DNA from: Burkholderia pseudomultivorans
Lineage (GTDB): Bacteria > Pseudomonadota > Gammaproteobacteria > Burkholderiales > Burkholderiaceae
DNA: 64,000 nucleotides
Assembly: GCF_001718415.1 (NCBI RefSeq)
Contig: NZ_CP013378.1
Location: forward strand, 2,728,001 to 2,792,000
Direction: 5' to 3'
Shown: positions 1 through 8,825 of the stretch, piece by piece
How positions within the stretch are numbered: position 1 is the stretch's first letter
Layout of the letters: every line of letters starts with the position of its first letter
The notes under the pieces: model-generated
Seen by the model: only the letters and a program-made list of their open reading frames with translations
Told to the model about the DNA's origin: nothing
Database searches by the model: none
Position numbers and translations under genes: made by a program

Positions 1-1
1 G

Positions 2-541
2 TCCGAATCCGTCGCCCGCGAGGGCTATCGTCCGGTCCTGACCTTCATGGATACGGTGAACGTGCTGACGAAACCGCTGATGGCTGCCGTAGCGGGACCG
101 GCGATGGGGATCGGGACGACGCTGCTGTATCACTGCGACGTCGTGTATGCGGCTTCCAACGCGATATTCGGCATGCCATTTACCAGAATCGGCGTGAGCC
201 CCGAGTTCGGGTCGAGCCGACTGGCTCCGATGACCGCCGGTTATCGACTGGCGGCCGAGGCGATGTTGTTTGCCGAGACGTTCGACGCCGACCATGCATT
301 GCGCACCGGCCTCGTCAATCGCGTGCTTCCGCCTGAAAAGCTGTTCGCCTATGCTCGCGAACGCGCGGAGAAACTGGCGGCGATGCCCGCCGCCGCGGTC
401 GTCAAGACCAAGGTGCTGCTCAAGAACCATGCGTTCGCGGGCATGAACGCGCTGTTCAGGTCCGAACTCTACGAGTTCGAAACGCTGCTCGAGTCGGCTG
501 AGTCGCGGGCGATCGTTGCCGGCTTCGGCAGGAAGAATTAA
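2..541 (+). CDS. Enoyl-CoA hydratase/isomerase family protein (5' end outside window)
   Basis: This is the C-terminal part of a crotonase-fold enzyme; the frame is open back to the window edge, so the start lies upstream. The family hydrates or isomerises enoyl-CoA thioesters in fatty-acid or aromatic degradation. The oxyanion-hole stretch AAVAGPAMGIG is visible, followed by the PEFGSS region where crotonases carry a catalytic glutamate. The C-terminus ends in the charged tail GFGRKN, which resembles PaaF/enoyl-CoA isomerase-type members. The exact substrate cannot be told. The gene converges on the DUF4148 gene with only about 45 bases between them. Confidence 0.9.
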   Translation, partial: SESVAREGYRPVLTFMDTVNVLTKPLMAAVAGPAMGIGTTLLYHCDVVYAASNAIFGMPFTRIGVSPEFGSSRLAPMTAGYRLAAEAMLFAETFDADHALRTGLVNRVLPPEKLFAYARERAEKLAAMPAAAVVKTKVLLKNHAFAGMNALFRSELYEFETLLESAESRAIVAGFGRKN

Positions 542-585
542 GGACGATCTGCAGGAGCCGTGCCACGCAACCCGTGCATCGAAGG

Positions 586-912
586 TCAATAGACTGACGG
601 ATTGATCGTCGTGATCGTGCTGACGATATTGCAACGTCGTCCCGATTCCGCCTCGCCCGCACCCTGGGCCTGCAGCCGTTGCTTGCAGGCCAGGCGTCGT
701 TGAGCTTCGACCAGGTCGTTCGGGTACAGCGCGTTGCCGGTGATCTCGGGACGATAACCGACCGCTTTCAGGTCGATCACCTGCTGTCGGACTTCGGCGC
801 GGGTCAGTGGCGGGGGGGCGTCCCCATAGGCGGGTGACGATTGTGCAGACGTTACGGCACTGGCGAGCAGTACGCCCATGCCAGCGATCTTGATGCCGCG
901 GTGCAGGTTCAT
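586..912 (-). CDS. DUF4148 domain-containing small secreted protein
   Basis: A 108-residue protein with an N-terminal signal peptide (MNLHRGIKIAGMGVLLASA, then an AQSS-like cleavage area). The mature part carries the DUF4148 pattern common in Burkholderia: LTRAEVRQQVIDLKAVGY near residues 37-54, then a tail with two cysteines. The function of the family is unknown; members are small, probably periplasmic, and often occur in several copies per genome. I chose the ATG at 912 over an upstream ATG at 957 because a GGAGGGG ribosome-binding site sits directly before it and the signal peptide starts there. A sigma70-like promoter lies at 968-995. Confidence 0.8.
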   Translation of the reverse strand: MNLHRGIKIAGMGVLLASAVTSAQSSPAYGDAPPPLTRAEVRQQVIDLKAVGYRPEITGNALYPNDLVEAQRRLACKQRLQAQGAGEAESGRRCNIVSTITTINPSVY

Positions 913-967
913 ATCCCCTCCGTCGACGTGGGTCGTGTTTGACAACGGGACTGCCAAAGGCTGTCTA

Positions 968-995
968 AGTATAGACCCCTATTCCCGATGAGCAA
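968..995 (-). promoter_or_regulatory. Candidate sigma70 promoter of the DUF4148 gene
   Basis: Read on the minus strand, TTGCTC (990-995) and TATACT (968-973) are separated by 16 bases and lie about 55 bases upstream of the start codon at 912. The -10 element is close to consensus. This is inferred from sequence only. Confidence 0.45.
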
Positions 996-1092
996 GGAGG
1001 GTGGTGCGGTGCCGCGCGGCTGCAATCGGCGCGCAAATCGGCATGGACCGGAATTGCCCGCCGCTGCGGCTGTCGAGTGTTGCCGGGCCGTT

Positions 1093-2085
1093 TCACCCCA
1101 GTGGCGCGACTTCACTCTCGAGCCGCCCGAGCCGCACGACGGTGACGCCGGGTCGCAACTGCCGCAGCGACGGCATCACGAGCACGCAGTCCGGGTAAGG
1201 CGTCGCGACGGGCTCGCCGTTCGACCAGCCGATCACGGTGCCGGCTTCAGCGAAATGTTCGAGGCCCGTATAGTTGCCCGCGAAGCGAAAATCGAGGCTC
1301 GTCGCGACGACGGGCTGCGTCACCTGCACGATGCGCATCGTGTCCGGCAACGGCAGGAACCAGTCGGCCGGCAGATCGGCGGCATCGAGCACACCCGAGG
1401 CGACCATGAACCGCGCGGTGCAGTCGCGTGCAACGTCGACCGCGCGCGCTTCCCAGTGCTGTCCGCATTCGACGAGCAGCGCGCACTTCGGGCTCACCGG
1501 GTCGCCGAAGCCCGCGTAGTCGCGCATCCGCGTGCCTTCCGGGTGTCCGGCGTCGCGGATCACCGTCGCCGGCGCGCCGACGCGGCGCGCGAGCGTGACG
1601 CCCTTGTCGAGCGGCCCCGCGACGATCAGCGGCGCGCTGCGTTCATGCATCGAGTGCAGGTCGAGCAGCCAGTCGGCGGCGTCGACGAACGGTCGCAGCG
1701 CGCGGGCGCGATCGAGCTCCGCCGAGCGGATCGACAGGTCGTCGAGCACGGCGGGCGTCCACACGCGGTTGAAATCCTGGTCGACGAAGCGCGCCGCGTC
1801 GGGCCGCGCAGCGTCGAAGCGCGCATAGGCCGCGACGTTCGCAAACGACAGCGTCAGCGTGCCGCGCCGGGGCCGCACGCCGAGCGCGAGCAGCGCATCG
1901 ACGACGATCGCGCCGCACACCTCGTTGCCGTGCGTGAGCGCGTTGACCATCACGTTCGGGCCCGGTATGCCCGATTCGAAGCGATAGACATGGTCGACGC
2001 CGGTATTGCCTGCGCGGTGCGCGCTCAGGTCGGGAAACGCGACTTCGATCGGGTAGGGAACGAAGGCAGAAGCGGATGCGGTCAT
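1093..2085 (-). CDS. Aspartoacylase/succinylglutamate desuccinylase-family deacylase (DoeB/EutE-like)
   Basis: A 330-residue zinc amidohydrolase of the M14-related AstE/AspA superfamily, predicted to remove an acyl group from an N-acylated amino acid or diamine. The metal ligands are visible as HGNE (H52, E55) and LDLHSM (H144). The substrate-binding DFNR is at 104-107 and the catalytic glutamate is in LVECGQH (E206). It is the last gene of a minus-strand group with a semialdehyde dehydrogenase, an Lrp regulator and an aminotransferase. The same four families make up doeB-doeX-doeC-doeD of ectoine degradation, where DoeB deacetylates N-acetyl-diaminobutyrate. The specific substrate here is not shown by sequence. 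Confidence 0.85.
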   Translation of the reverse strand: MTASASAFVPYPIEVAFPDLSAHRAGNTGVDHVYRFESGIPGPNVMVNALTHGNEVCGAIVVDALLALGVRPRRGTLTLSFANVAAYARFDAARPDAARFVDQDFNRVWTPAVLDDLSIRSAELDRARALRPFVDAADWLLDLHSMHERSAPLIVAGPLDKGVTLARRVGAPATVIRDAGHPEGTRMRDYAGFGDPVSPKCALLVECGQHWEARAVDVARDCTARFMVASGVLDAADLPADWFLPLPDTMRIVQVTQPVVATSLDFRFAGNYTGLEHFAEAGTVIGWSNGEPVATPYPDCVLVMPSLRQLRPGVTVVRLGRLESEVAPLG

Positions 2086-2133
2086 GGCAGTGCGGATCCT
2101 GAAGTGTGACGGACGATCTCGGTGCGCGCGGGC

Positions 2134-3606
2134 TCAGTCGAGGCCGCCCTGGCACAGATACTTGATCGACAGGTAGTCGTCGAGGCCGTAGCGCGAGCCT
2201 TCACGGCCATAGCCCGATTCCTTCACCCCGCCGAACGGCGCGGCTTCGCTCGCCAGCGCGCCTTCGTTGATGCCGACGATGCCCGTTTCGAGCCGCGCCG
2301 ACACGCGTGCGATGCGCCGCACGTCCCGCGTGTAGAAATACGCGGCGAGCCCGAACGGCGTGTCGTTCGCGGCGCCGACGGCTTCGTCCTCGCTATCGAA
2401 CCGGAACAGCGCCGCGACCGGGCCGAAGGTTTCCTCGCACGTCAGCTGCATGTCGCCGCCGGCGTCGCCGAGCACCGTCGGTGCGTAATAGTGCGGCCCG
2501 AGTTCGGTCAGACGTTTGCCGCCCGTCAGCACGCGCGCGCCGCGCTCGATCGCGTCGCCGACGTGCCGCGCGATCTTGTCGACCGCCCGTGCATTGATCA
2601 TCGGGCCGATCTGCGCGGCCGGGTCGGTCGCCGGCGCAACTTTGAGCGCGGCGACGCGTGCGGCGAGCTTCGCGGCGAATGCGTCGTAGACGCCGGCCTG
2701 CACGTACACGCGATTCGGCGACACGCAGGTCTGGCCGCCGTTGCGAAACTTGGCGGCCATCAGTCCGTCGACCGCGGCATCGAGCTCCGCATCGTCGAAC
2801 ACGATGAACGGCGCATTGCCGCCGAGTTCCAGCGACAGCTTCTTCAGCGTCGCGGCCGATTCGCGCGCGAGCAGCTTGCCGACCGGCGTCGAGCCGGTGA
2901 ACGTGATCTTGCGTACGCGGCCGTCGGCGAGCCAGTCGGCCACCGCATCGATGCCGTGCTCGCGCGACGCGGCGATCATGTTCAGCACGCCGGGCGGCAC
3001 GCCGGCTTCCTGCGCGAGGAAGGCCAGCGCGAGCGCGGTCAGCGGCGTGTCCTCTGCCGGTTTCGCGACGACCGTGCAGCCGGCCGCGAGCGCGGGCGCG
3101 ATCTTGCGTGCGATCATCGCCAGCGGGAAATTCCACGGCGTGATCGCGGCGACGATGCCGATCGGCTCCTTCACCGCGCTGAGTCGCTTGCCGTGCTGCT
3201 GCTGCGGAATCAGGTCGCCGTACGTGCGCGTCGCTTCCTCGGCGAACCACAGCACGTACGATGCGCCGTATGCGACTTCGCCGCGCGCTTCGGCGAGCGG
3301 CTTGCCCTGTTCGCGCGATATCAGCCTGGCGAGATCGTCGGTGTGCGCGACGATCGCCGCATGCCACGCGCGCAGGATCGCGGCGCGTTCGCGGGCCGGC
3401 GTCGCGCGCCATGCGGGCAGTGCGCGTGCAGCAGCATCGGTCGCGGCGCGCGCATCGGCGGCGTCGCTGTCGGGCGCGCGGGCGACGATCTCGAGCGTCG
3501 CCGGATCGGTGACCTCGAAGCGACGGCCGTCGCGCGCGTCGCGCCACGTGCCGTCGATCAGGTTGGCGGTGCGAACGAGTTCGGTTCGGGACAGCGTAAG
3601 CGGCAT
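2134..3606 (-). CDS. NAD(P)-dependent succinate-semialdehyde dehydrogenase family (GabD/DoeC-like)
   Basis: An aldehyde dehydrogenase of about 490 residues that oxidises a short semialdehyde to the acid. The cofactor-fold motif ITPWNFP, the catalytic Glu in LELGG (about residue 260) and the catalytic Cys in GGQTC (about residue 294) are all present, and length is typical of GabD. An upstream in-frame ATG at 3621 exists. I prefer 3606 because an AAGGA site sits six bases before that ATG, inside what would otherwise be coding sequence. With an aminotransferase and Lrp regulator beside it, it probably oxidises the semialdehyde made by transamination. In the doe pathway the homologue DoeC makes aspartate. 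Confidence 0.9.
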   Translation of the reverse strand: MPLTLSRTELVRTANLIDGTWRDARDGRRFEVTDPATLEIVARAPDSDAADARAATDAAARALPAWRATPARERAAILRAWHAAIVAHTDDLARLISREQGKPLAEARGEVAYGASYVLWFAEEATRTYGDLIPQQQHGKRLSAVKEPIGIVAAITPWNFPLAMIARKIAPALAAGCTVVAKPAEDTPLTALALAFLAQEAGVPPGVLNMIAASREHGIDAVADWLADGRVRKITFTGSTPVGKLLARESAATLKKLSLELGGNAPFIVFDDAELDAAVDGLMAAKFRNGGQTCVSPNRVYVQAGVYDAFAAKLAARVAALKVAPATDPAAQIGPMINARAVDKIARHVGDAIERGARVLTGGKRLTELGPHYYAPTVLGDAGGDMQLTCEETFGPVAALFRFDSEDEAVGAANDTPFGLAAYFYTRDVRRIARVSARLETGIVGINEGALASEAAPFGGVKESGYGREGSRYGLDDYLSIKYLCQGGLD

Positions 3607-3703
3607 GATGGGTCCTTGCATAAGGCCGTTCGGCGGCGGTGCGGGCGCGCGCGCCCCGCGCGGCGGGCAGGCTGCCGCGTCCGCGGAGGTCGCACGCCGC
3701 TCG

Positions 3704-4195
3704 TCAGTGCCGTTCGCCGAACAGCGATTCGAGCGGGTAGTGCCGTTTGACGAACGGCGACTTGATGATCACGTAGCTGAAATACTTCTCGATGCCGATG
3801 TTCTGTTCGAGCAAGCCTTCGACGATCGTCTGGTAATGGCTCACGCTGCGCGTGACGAACTTGAGCAGGTAGTCGTAGCCGCCGCTCGCCAGATGGCATT
3901 CGACGATTTCGTCGACATTGCGGATCGCCGCGACGAAGCGGTCGAAGTCCTCGCGCCGGTGGTCGGCCAGCGTGACTTCCGTAAACACGACCTGCACGTC
4001 GCCGAGCTTCTCGAGCTGGATGTGCGCACCGTAGCCGCCGATGTAGCCGGCTTTTTCCAGCCGCTTCACGCGGATCAGGCATGGACTGGGCGACAGCCCG
4101 ACCGCATCGGCCAGTTCGACGTTGGTCATGCGGCCGCGCTTCTGCAACTGGGAGAGGATGCGCAGGTCAATGCGATCCAGCTTGCTTTCCGTCAT
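3704..4195 (-). CDS. Lrp/AsnC family transcriptional regulator (DoeX-like)
   Basis: A 163-residue regulator with an N-terminal winged helix (DLRILSQLQKRGRMTNVELA, then VGLSPSPCLIRVKRLE) and a C-terminal RAM ligand-binding domain. Lrp-type proteins bind amino acids and form octamers that wrap DNA. I used the ATG at 4195; the frame is open further upstream, but the Lrp fold begins here. No strong ribosome-binding site is visible. It lies between the semialdehyde dehydrogenase and the aminotransferase, so it probably senses the amine or amino acid that this cluster consumes. A candidate promoter is at 4230-4258. Confidence 0.9.
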   Translation of the reverse strand: MTESKLDRIDLRILSQLQKRGRMTNVELADAVGLSPSPCLIRVKRLEKAGYIGGYGAHIQLEKLGDVQVVFTEVTLADHRREDFDRFVAAIRNVDEIVECHLASGGYDYLLKFVTRSVSHYQTIVEGLLEQNIGIEKYFSYVIIKSPFVKRHYPLESLFGERH

Positions 4196-4229
4196 GTTCA
4201 CGTGAGGGGAAAAAATGGAATGTCCGGTT

Positions 4230-4258
4230 ACTTTAGAGTCGAACGATGGCCGCCACAA
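4230..4258 (-). promoter_or_regulatory. Candidate promoter for the Lrp-family gene
   Basis: Minus-strand TTGTGG (4253-4258) and TAAAGT (4230-4235) have a 17-base spacer and end about 35 bases before the Lrp start codon. This suggests the regulator can be transcribed separately from the upstream aminotransferase. Pattern match only. Confidence 0.35.
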
Positions 4259-4280
4259 GCCCGGCTTTCCCTTGCATGAT

Positions 4281-5681
4281 TCAGGCCGGCTGCGCCTGTG
4301 CGGCGTCGAGCGCACGCCGGACGCCCGCGTCGCCGAGCACGTCGTCGAGCGTCTTGCGCACGCGCTCGAACATCAGGTCGAATTCGCCTGCCGTGAAGCT
4401 CAGCGCCGGCGCGAAACCGAGCGTGCCGTCGCCGAACGCGCGAAACACCACGCCATTCGCGTACGCTGCCGCGGCGATCTTGTCGGGCACGTTCAGCGCG
4501 GCATCGAAGCGCGTCTTGCGCGTCTTGTCGGCCACCAGTTCGAGCGCGCCGAGCAGGCCGACCGACCGTGCGTCGCCGACGAGCGGATGCGCGCGCAGCG
4601 CGTCGAGGCCCGCCGCGAAGCGCGGCGCCATCGCCTGGCCGTTCGCGAGCAGGCCGCCTTCGTGATACAGCTTCAGCACTTCGAGGCCGATCGCGGCGCT
4701 GACCGGATGCGCGGAATACGTGTAGCCGTGCCCGACCACGGCCGAATCGGCGCGGCTGCCGGCGATCCCTTCGTAGACGGCGTCGGACATCAGTACGGCC
4801 CCCATCGGCGCATAGCCGGCGGTCAACCCCTTCGCGACGGTCATCAGGTCCGGGTCGACCTGCTCGGTCTCGCACGCGAACAGCGGGCCGGTGCGGCCGA
4901 AGCCCGTGATGACCTCGTCCGCGACGAACAGGATGTCGAGGCGCCGGCACGCGTCGCGCATCGCCTTCAGCCAGCCGGGCGGGGGAACGATCACGCCGCC
5001 GGAGCCTTGCACCGGTTCGCAGAAGAATGCCGCGACGTTCTCCGCGCCGAGTTCCGCGACCTTCGCCTCGAGCGCCGCGACCGACGCGGCGATCAGCGCC
5101 TGCGGATCGTCGCCGAGCGGATGGCGGTACGGGTAGGGCGACGGAATGTGATGCTGGCCGGCGCGCGGCAGGTCGAAATGGCGATGGAACGCGGGTAGCG
5201 CGGTGAGGCCGGCGCCGAACGACGACGAGCCGTGATAGCCGCGCTCGAGCGCGATCATCTGCTTCTTCGACGGGCGGCCGGTCGCGTTGAAATAGTGCGT
5301 AATGAAGCGGACCGCGGAATCGACCGCGTCCGAACCGCCGAGCGTGAAGTACACGCGGTTCAGCGACGGCGGGGCGAGTGCGGCAAGCCGCTCGGCCAGT
5401 TCGATCGCGGGCTGCGAGCCGAAATGGAAATAGCCGGTCGCGTACGGCAGCTTCGCCATCTGCTCGGCGGCGGCTTTCACGATGCTGTCGCGACCGTAGC
5501 CGACGTTCACGCACCACAGGCCCGAGAACGCGTCGAGCAGCGTGTTGCCGTCGCCGTCGCGCAGGAATACGCCGTCGGCGGATTCGAGCACGGTGACGCC
5601 GCGCGCCTCGTGCGCACGGTAGTTGACGACGGGGTGGATCAGATGTTGACGATCGGCTTCGATCAGCGCGGCTCGGTTCAT
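4281..5681 (-). CDS. Class III PLP-dependent aminotransferase (omega-amine/DoeD-like)
   Basis: A 466-residue fold-type I aminotransferase. The PLP-binding Asp is in LFVADEV (D255) and the Schiff-base Lys in TVAKGLTAGY (K284). The Gly-rich phosphate-binding region TLGGSDAVDSA is near 113-123. Class III enzymes transfer a terminal amino group from omega-amino acids or diamines to pyruvate or 2-oxoglutarate, leaving a semialdehyde. The neighbouring dehydrogenase fits as the next step. Candidate substrates are 2,4-diaminobutyrate (as for DoeD), putrescine-like amines or beta-alanine; sequence alone does not decide. Confidence 0.9.
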   Translation of the reverse strand: MNRAALIEADRQHLIHPVVNYRAHEARGVTVLESADGVFLRDGDGNTLLDAFSGLWCVNVGYGRDSIVKAAAEQMAKLPYATGYFHFGSQPAIELAERLAALAPPSLNRVYFTLGGSDAVDSAVRFITHYFNATGRPSKKQMIALERGYHGSSSFGAGLTALPAFHRHFDLPRAGQHHIPSPYPYRHPLGDDPQALIAASVAALEAKVAELGAENVAAFFCEPVQGSGGVIVPPPGWLKAMRDACRRLDILFVADEVITGFGRTGPLFACETEQVDPDLMTVAKGLTAGYAPMGAVLMSDAVYEGIAGSRADSAVVGHGYTYSAHPVSAAIGLEVLKLYHEGGLLANGQAMAPRFAAGLDALRAHPLVGDARSVGLLGALELVADKTRKTRFDAALNVPDKIAAAAYANGVVFRAFGDGTLGFAPALSFTAGEFDLMFERVRKTLDDVLGDAGVRRALDAAQAQPA

Positions 5682-5850
5682 GGCAGGCAGGACTCTCGTC
5701 GGGTGTCAGCGGTGAGTTCATGCTACCGAGCGAGAAATCGGCACGCGCCTTCAATTTGCAGTCGGAAACGTATGGACGCGGCGTTTGCACGGGGCGCTGC
5801 GGCATTTTCTGCTGCGCCCCTGCACCGGTGCGGCGGCTGGCCGGCGCGGC

Positions 5851-6786
5851 TCAGTAACCGCGCGTGCGATCGACGACGCCGACCATCGGCTGGCCCGCGC
5901 GATGGCGCGCGAGGTTCGCGAGTACGGCGTCGACGGCCGTGTCGGGGCGCGTCGCGCTGGCGATGTGCGGCGTGATGCGGATGCGCGGATGCGACCACAA
6001 CGGGTGGCCGGCGGGCAAAGGTTCGGGGTCCGTCACGTCGAGGATCGCGCTGTCGAGATGGCCGCGGTCGAGCGCCGCGAGCAGCGCGGTCGCATCGAGC
6101 TGCGGGCCGCGCCCGACCTGCACAAGCGAGGCGCCGGCCGGCAGCGCGTCGAACACGCGCGCGCCGAGCAGCCCGCGCGTATCGGCGGTGAGCGGCAGCA
6201 GGCAGATCAGGATGTCGGTGCGGCCGAGGAAGCGGTCGAGCGCCGCGTCGCCCGCGTAGCAGTCGATGCCGTCGAGCGTGCGCGGTGTGCGGCTCCAGCC
6301 CGCGCACTGAAAACCGAAGCGCCGCAGCGTGTCGAGCACGGCCTGGCCGAGTGTGCCAAGCCCGAGCACGCCGATGCGCCGCGACGCGGCCGGCCGTACC
6401 GGCCGCTCGCGCCATACCTCGGCGCGCTGCTGCGCCGCATAGTCGAACAGGTCGCGGTGAATCGTCAGGACTGCCTGCGTCACGTACTCGACCATGCCTT
6501 CGACGATGCCCGGTTCGATCATCCGGACCACCGGAATGTGGGCAGGGATGCGCGACAGGTCGAACTGGTCGATGCCCGCACCGACCGAGAACACGATCTC
6601 GAGATTCGGCAGCAGCGCGAGCGGATCGTCCGGCGGTTGCCATGCAGCGAGGTAGCGCACCGCGTGCGGGTCGCCGATATCCGGCCAGATCCGGAATGCA
6701 AGCTCGGGCGCCTGTTGCGCGAAGCGCTGCGCCCACTGCGTGCCGCGCACCGGGTCGGCCTTGTAGACGAAGCTCGTCGTACGCAT
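5851..6786 (-). CDS. D-2-hydroxyacid dehydrogenase, glyoxylate/hydroxypyruvate reductase A-like
   Basis: A 311-residue NAD(P)-dependent reductase of the D-isomer 2-hydroxyacid dehydrogenase family, closest in form to GhrA. The Rossmann motif GLGTLG is at 142-147, and the Arg-Glu-His triad can be placed at R226 (VGRG), E255 (DPEP) and H274 (TPHIAS). It starts 9 bases after the stop of the upstream GNAT gene, so the two are probably co-transcribed. Its role in the amine island is unclear; it could reduce glyoxylate or a 2-oxoacid arising from transamination. Confidence 0.88.
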   Translation of the reverse strand: MRTTSFVYKADPVRGTQWAQRFAQQAPELAFRIWPDIGDPHAVRYLAAWQPPDDPLALLPNLEIVFSVGAGIDQFDLSRIPAHIPVVRMIEPGIVEGMVEYVTQAVLTIHRDLFDYAAQQRAEVWRERPVRPAASRRIGVLGLGTLGQAVLDTLRRFGFQCAGWSRTPRTLDGIDCYAGDAALDRFLGRTDILICLLPLTADTRGLLGARVFDALPAGASLVQVGRGPQLDATALLAALDRGHLDSAILDVTDPEPLPAGHPLWSHPRIRITPHIASATRPDTAVDAVLANLARHRAGQPMVGVVDRTRGY

Positions 6787-6795
6787 CGCGCCGGC

Positions 6796-7656
6796 TCAGC
6801 CGAGCGCCTGGTTGACGATCGCGAACGCGCGCAGCGCCGGATCGCGCGCGGGCGCTGCGCCGCGCGCCATCGCGACGACGGTATCGACGCGCGGCAGGCC
6901 CAGTCCCTGCAGCCAGTCCGACAGCCCGCTGTCGCCCGGTACGTCCAGGCGCACGAACATGCCCTCGTGCAGCGCGAGCCAGTGGCTGATGAGCGCCTGC
7001 GCGCGCAGCGCGTCGGGCGCGACCACCGGCCCGATCACATGGCCGCGGCCGAAGCGGCGAAACAGCGAGAAGCCGAGCAGCTCGCCGTCGCGGTCAAGCG
7101 CGATGCCGTTGGCGACGCCGAGCAGCGCCTCGATCACCGCGCCGCGCTCGTAGCCGGCCGCGCGCGACGCGAGCGCCGCGAGGCGCGGTCCGTCGTTCGT
7201 GCCGAGCGGCCGCAGGCGCTCGCCGGGCGGCAGCGAGATCAGCGGCGGCTGGAAGGCGGCGCCCTGATGCTGGTCGATCGTGCCGATCGCTTCGAAGCCG
7301 AATTTCACATAGAGCGGTTCGCCCGACGGTGTCGCATGCAGAAAGATCGTGCGCGCGCCGAGACTGTCGACGACGCGGGCGAGCAGTTCGCGGCCGATGC
7401 CGCGGCCCTGGCGCTCGGGCGACACGATCACCATGCCGAGCGATGCGTGCGAGTCGTCGAAGCGCCAGCCGAGCGCGGTGCCGACGACGCCGGTCGCGTC
7501 TTCGGCGGCAAAGCCGCTGCCGAGCTCGGCGGCGAAGCGCCAGTCGTCGAGCCGATGCGGCCACTTGACCGCTTCCGACAGACGATGCGCGGCGGGCAGG
7601 TCGGTGTCGGCGAACGGGCGATAGATGAGCGTGCTGGAAGGATTGAGGTCGGACAC
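6796..7656 (-). CDS. GNAT-family N-acetyltransferase, two-domain
   Basis: A 286-residue acetyl-CoA-dependent N-acyltransferase. The N-terminal GNAT fold shows the acetyl-CoA loop SPERQGRGIG (about 79-88), and the C-terminal half looks like the second, degenerate GNAT-type domain of YitH/HolE-like proteins. The start is GTG at 7656 with GGAG six bases upstream. It is the promoter-proximal gene of the minus-strand amine cluster, an arrangement that would allow substrate acetylation before deacylation by the aspartoacylase homologue. Whether it acts on a small amine or on a protein is unknown. Confidence 0.82.
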   Translation of the reverse strand: MSDLNPSSTLIYRPFADTDLPAAHRLSEAVKWPHRLDDWRFAAELGSGFAAEDATGVVGTALGWRFDDSHASLGMVIVSPERQGRGIGRELLARVVDSLGARTIFLHATPSGEPLYVKFGFEAIGTIDQHQGAAFQPPLISLPPGERLRPLGTNDGPRLAALASRAAGYERGAVIEALLGVANGIALDRDGELLGFSLFRRFGRGHVIGPVVAPDALRAQALISHWLALHEGMFVRLDVPGDSGLSDWLQGLGLPRVDTVVAMARGAAPARDPALRAFAIVNQALG

Positions 7657-8070
7657 GCCGGACTCCGGATGGGTAGGAATGACATATCGACTCTGCCAGC
7701 GACAGCGCGGCGCGGATAGGACGATTCGCCTGTTTTCCGGCCGCGGCGCATGGCGTGGCGAAATCGACGCAAACCGGCGCGTTCGGCGGCCGCGAACGCG
7801 CGGCGGGTGCCGGCACGGCGGTTCGTTCCGGCAGCTTCTGCTGCGCGCATGCCACTACGATGAAAACGCGGCGGCGCCGCGGCCCGCGCGCGACCCGCGC
7901 CGCGCCCGAGCACACCGCAGATCGTGCTGCCCGCGGCGTGCAACACGCGACGATTGTGCGTTTCGAGCGGCGTCGAACGATGCGCGGCGGATTTTTTGCC
8001 CTGATTCAATTGTGTTCAATCCCAGCCCGTCCCCGGCCCTGCCGGGGCTTCACACCGACAGGACGTCACC
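7657..8070 (+). other. Divergent intergenic region of the amine island
   Basis: These 414 bases between the GNAT gene and the HAD hydrolase gene contain no convincing gene. Two TTCAAT direct repeats (8005-8010 and 8015-8020), ten bases apart, lie about 55 bases before the HAD start. A small hairpin, CCCCGG (8031-8036) with CCGGGG (8042-8047), lies in the likely leader. This is the natural place for a control region serving both directions, possibly bound by the Lrp regulator. Confidence 0.4.
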
Positions 8071-8739
8071 ATGATCCAATTTGAACCGAAGTTCATCACG
8101 TTCGACTGCTACGGCACGCTGACCCGCTTCCGGATGGCCGAGATGGCGCGCGAGGTCTATGCGGACCGGCTTTCGCCGGTCGCAATGGAGGAATTCGTGC
8201 GCGCGTTCGCCGCCTATCGGCTCGACGAGGTGCTCGGCGCATGGAAGCCGTATCGCGACGTCGTCGTCAACGCGATCCGCCGCACCTGCGCGCGGGTCGG
8301 CGTGAAGTTCGACGAAGCCGAAGCCGAGCGCTTCTATCTGGCGGTGCCGACCTGGGGCCCGCATCCGGACGTACCGGCCGGCCTGTCGCGCCTCGCGAGC
8401 AAATACAAGCTGGTGATCCTGTCGAACGCGTCCGACGATCAGATCATGAGCAACGTCGACAAGCTCGGCGCGCCGTTCCATGCGGTCTTCACCGCGCAAC
8501 AGGCGCAGTCGTACAAGCCGCGGATGCAGGGCTTCGAATACATGTTCGGCAAGCTCGGCTGCAAGCCGGAGGACGTGCTGCACGTGTCGTCGAGCCTGCG
8601 CTACGACCTGATGACGGCCGAGGATCTCGGCATCAAGCACAAGGCGTTCGTCAACCGCGGCCACGAGCCGGGCACGCCGTTCTACAACTACTACGAGGTG
8701 TCGGACATCGGCCATCTCGCGACGCAGCTCGGCCTGTAA
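8071..8739 (+). CDS. HAD-superfamily hydrolase, type II 2-haloacid dehalogenase-like
   Basis: A 222-residue haloacid dehalogenase-fold hydrolase. The nucleophile motif FDCYGTL (D12) is followed by LSNAS (motif II) and the lysine in SYKPRM (motif III). Length matches type II (S)-2-haloacid dehalogenases, but many such proteins act on phosphorylated or other small molecules. The gene lies directly upstream of the peptide-type ABC importer, so it probably belongs to the same catabolic unit. An AGGA site precedes the ATG. A strong hairpin follows at 8784-8825. Confidence 0.85.
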   Translation: MIQFEPKFITFDCYGTLTRFRMAEMAREVYADRLSPVAMEEFVRAFAAYRLDEVLGAWKPYRDVVVNAIRRTCARVGVKFDEAEAERFYLAVPTWGPHPDVPAGLSRLASKYKLVILSNASDDQIMSNVDKLGAPFHAVFTAQQAQSYKPRMQGFEYMFGKLGCKPEDVLHVSSSLRYDLMTAEDLGIKHKAFVNRGHEPGTPFYNYYEVSDIGHLATQLGL

Positions 8740-8783
8740 GCGAAGCGTCGGCCGCACGGCATCGCGCCGCGCAGCCTGCTGCC

Positions 8784-8825
8784 GGCCTGCCGCGAGGCCC
8801 GGGAAAACCCGGGCGCTCGCAGGCC
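8784..8825 (+). terminator. Hairpin downstream of the HAD gene
   Basis: The outer arms GGCCTGC (8784-8790) and GCAGGCC (8819-8825) enclose GAG/CTC pairs and an inner stem GCCCGGG/CCCGGGC with an AAAA loop. The stem is very stable, but no U-tract follows. It could be a terminator that splits the HAD gene from the ABC operon, or an RNA-stabilising structure. Confidence 0.4.

Noticed and set aside
988..2109. 373-codon open frame on the plus strand opposite the deacylase gene
   Set aside because: Its translation is arginine-, alanine- and aspartate-rich without any family motif, and it lies antisense to a gene with clear zinc-hydrolase motifs. Long antisense frames are expected at this GC content.
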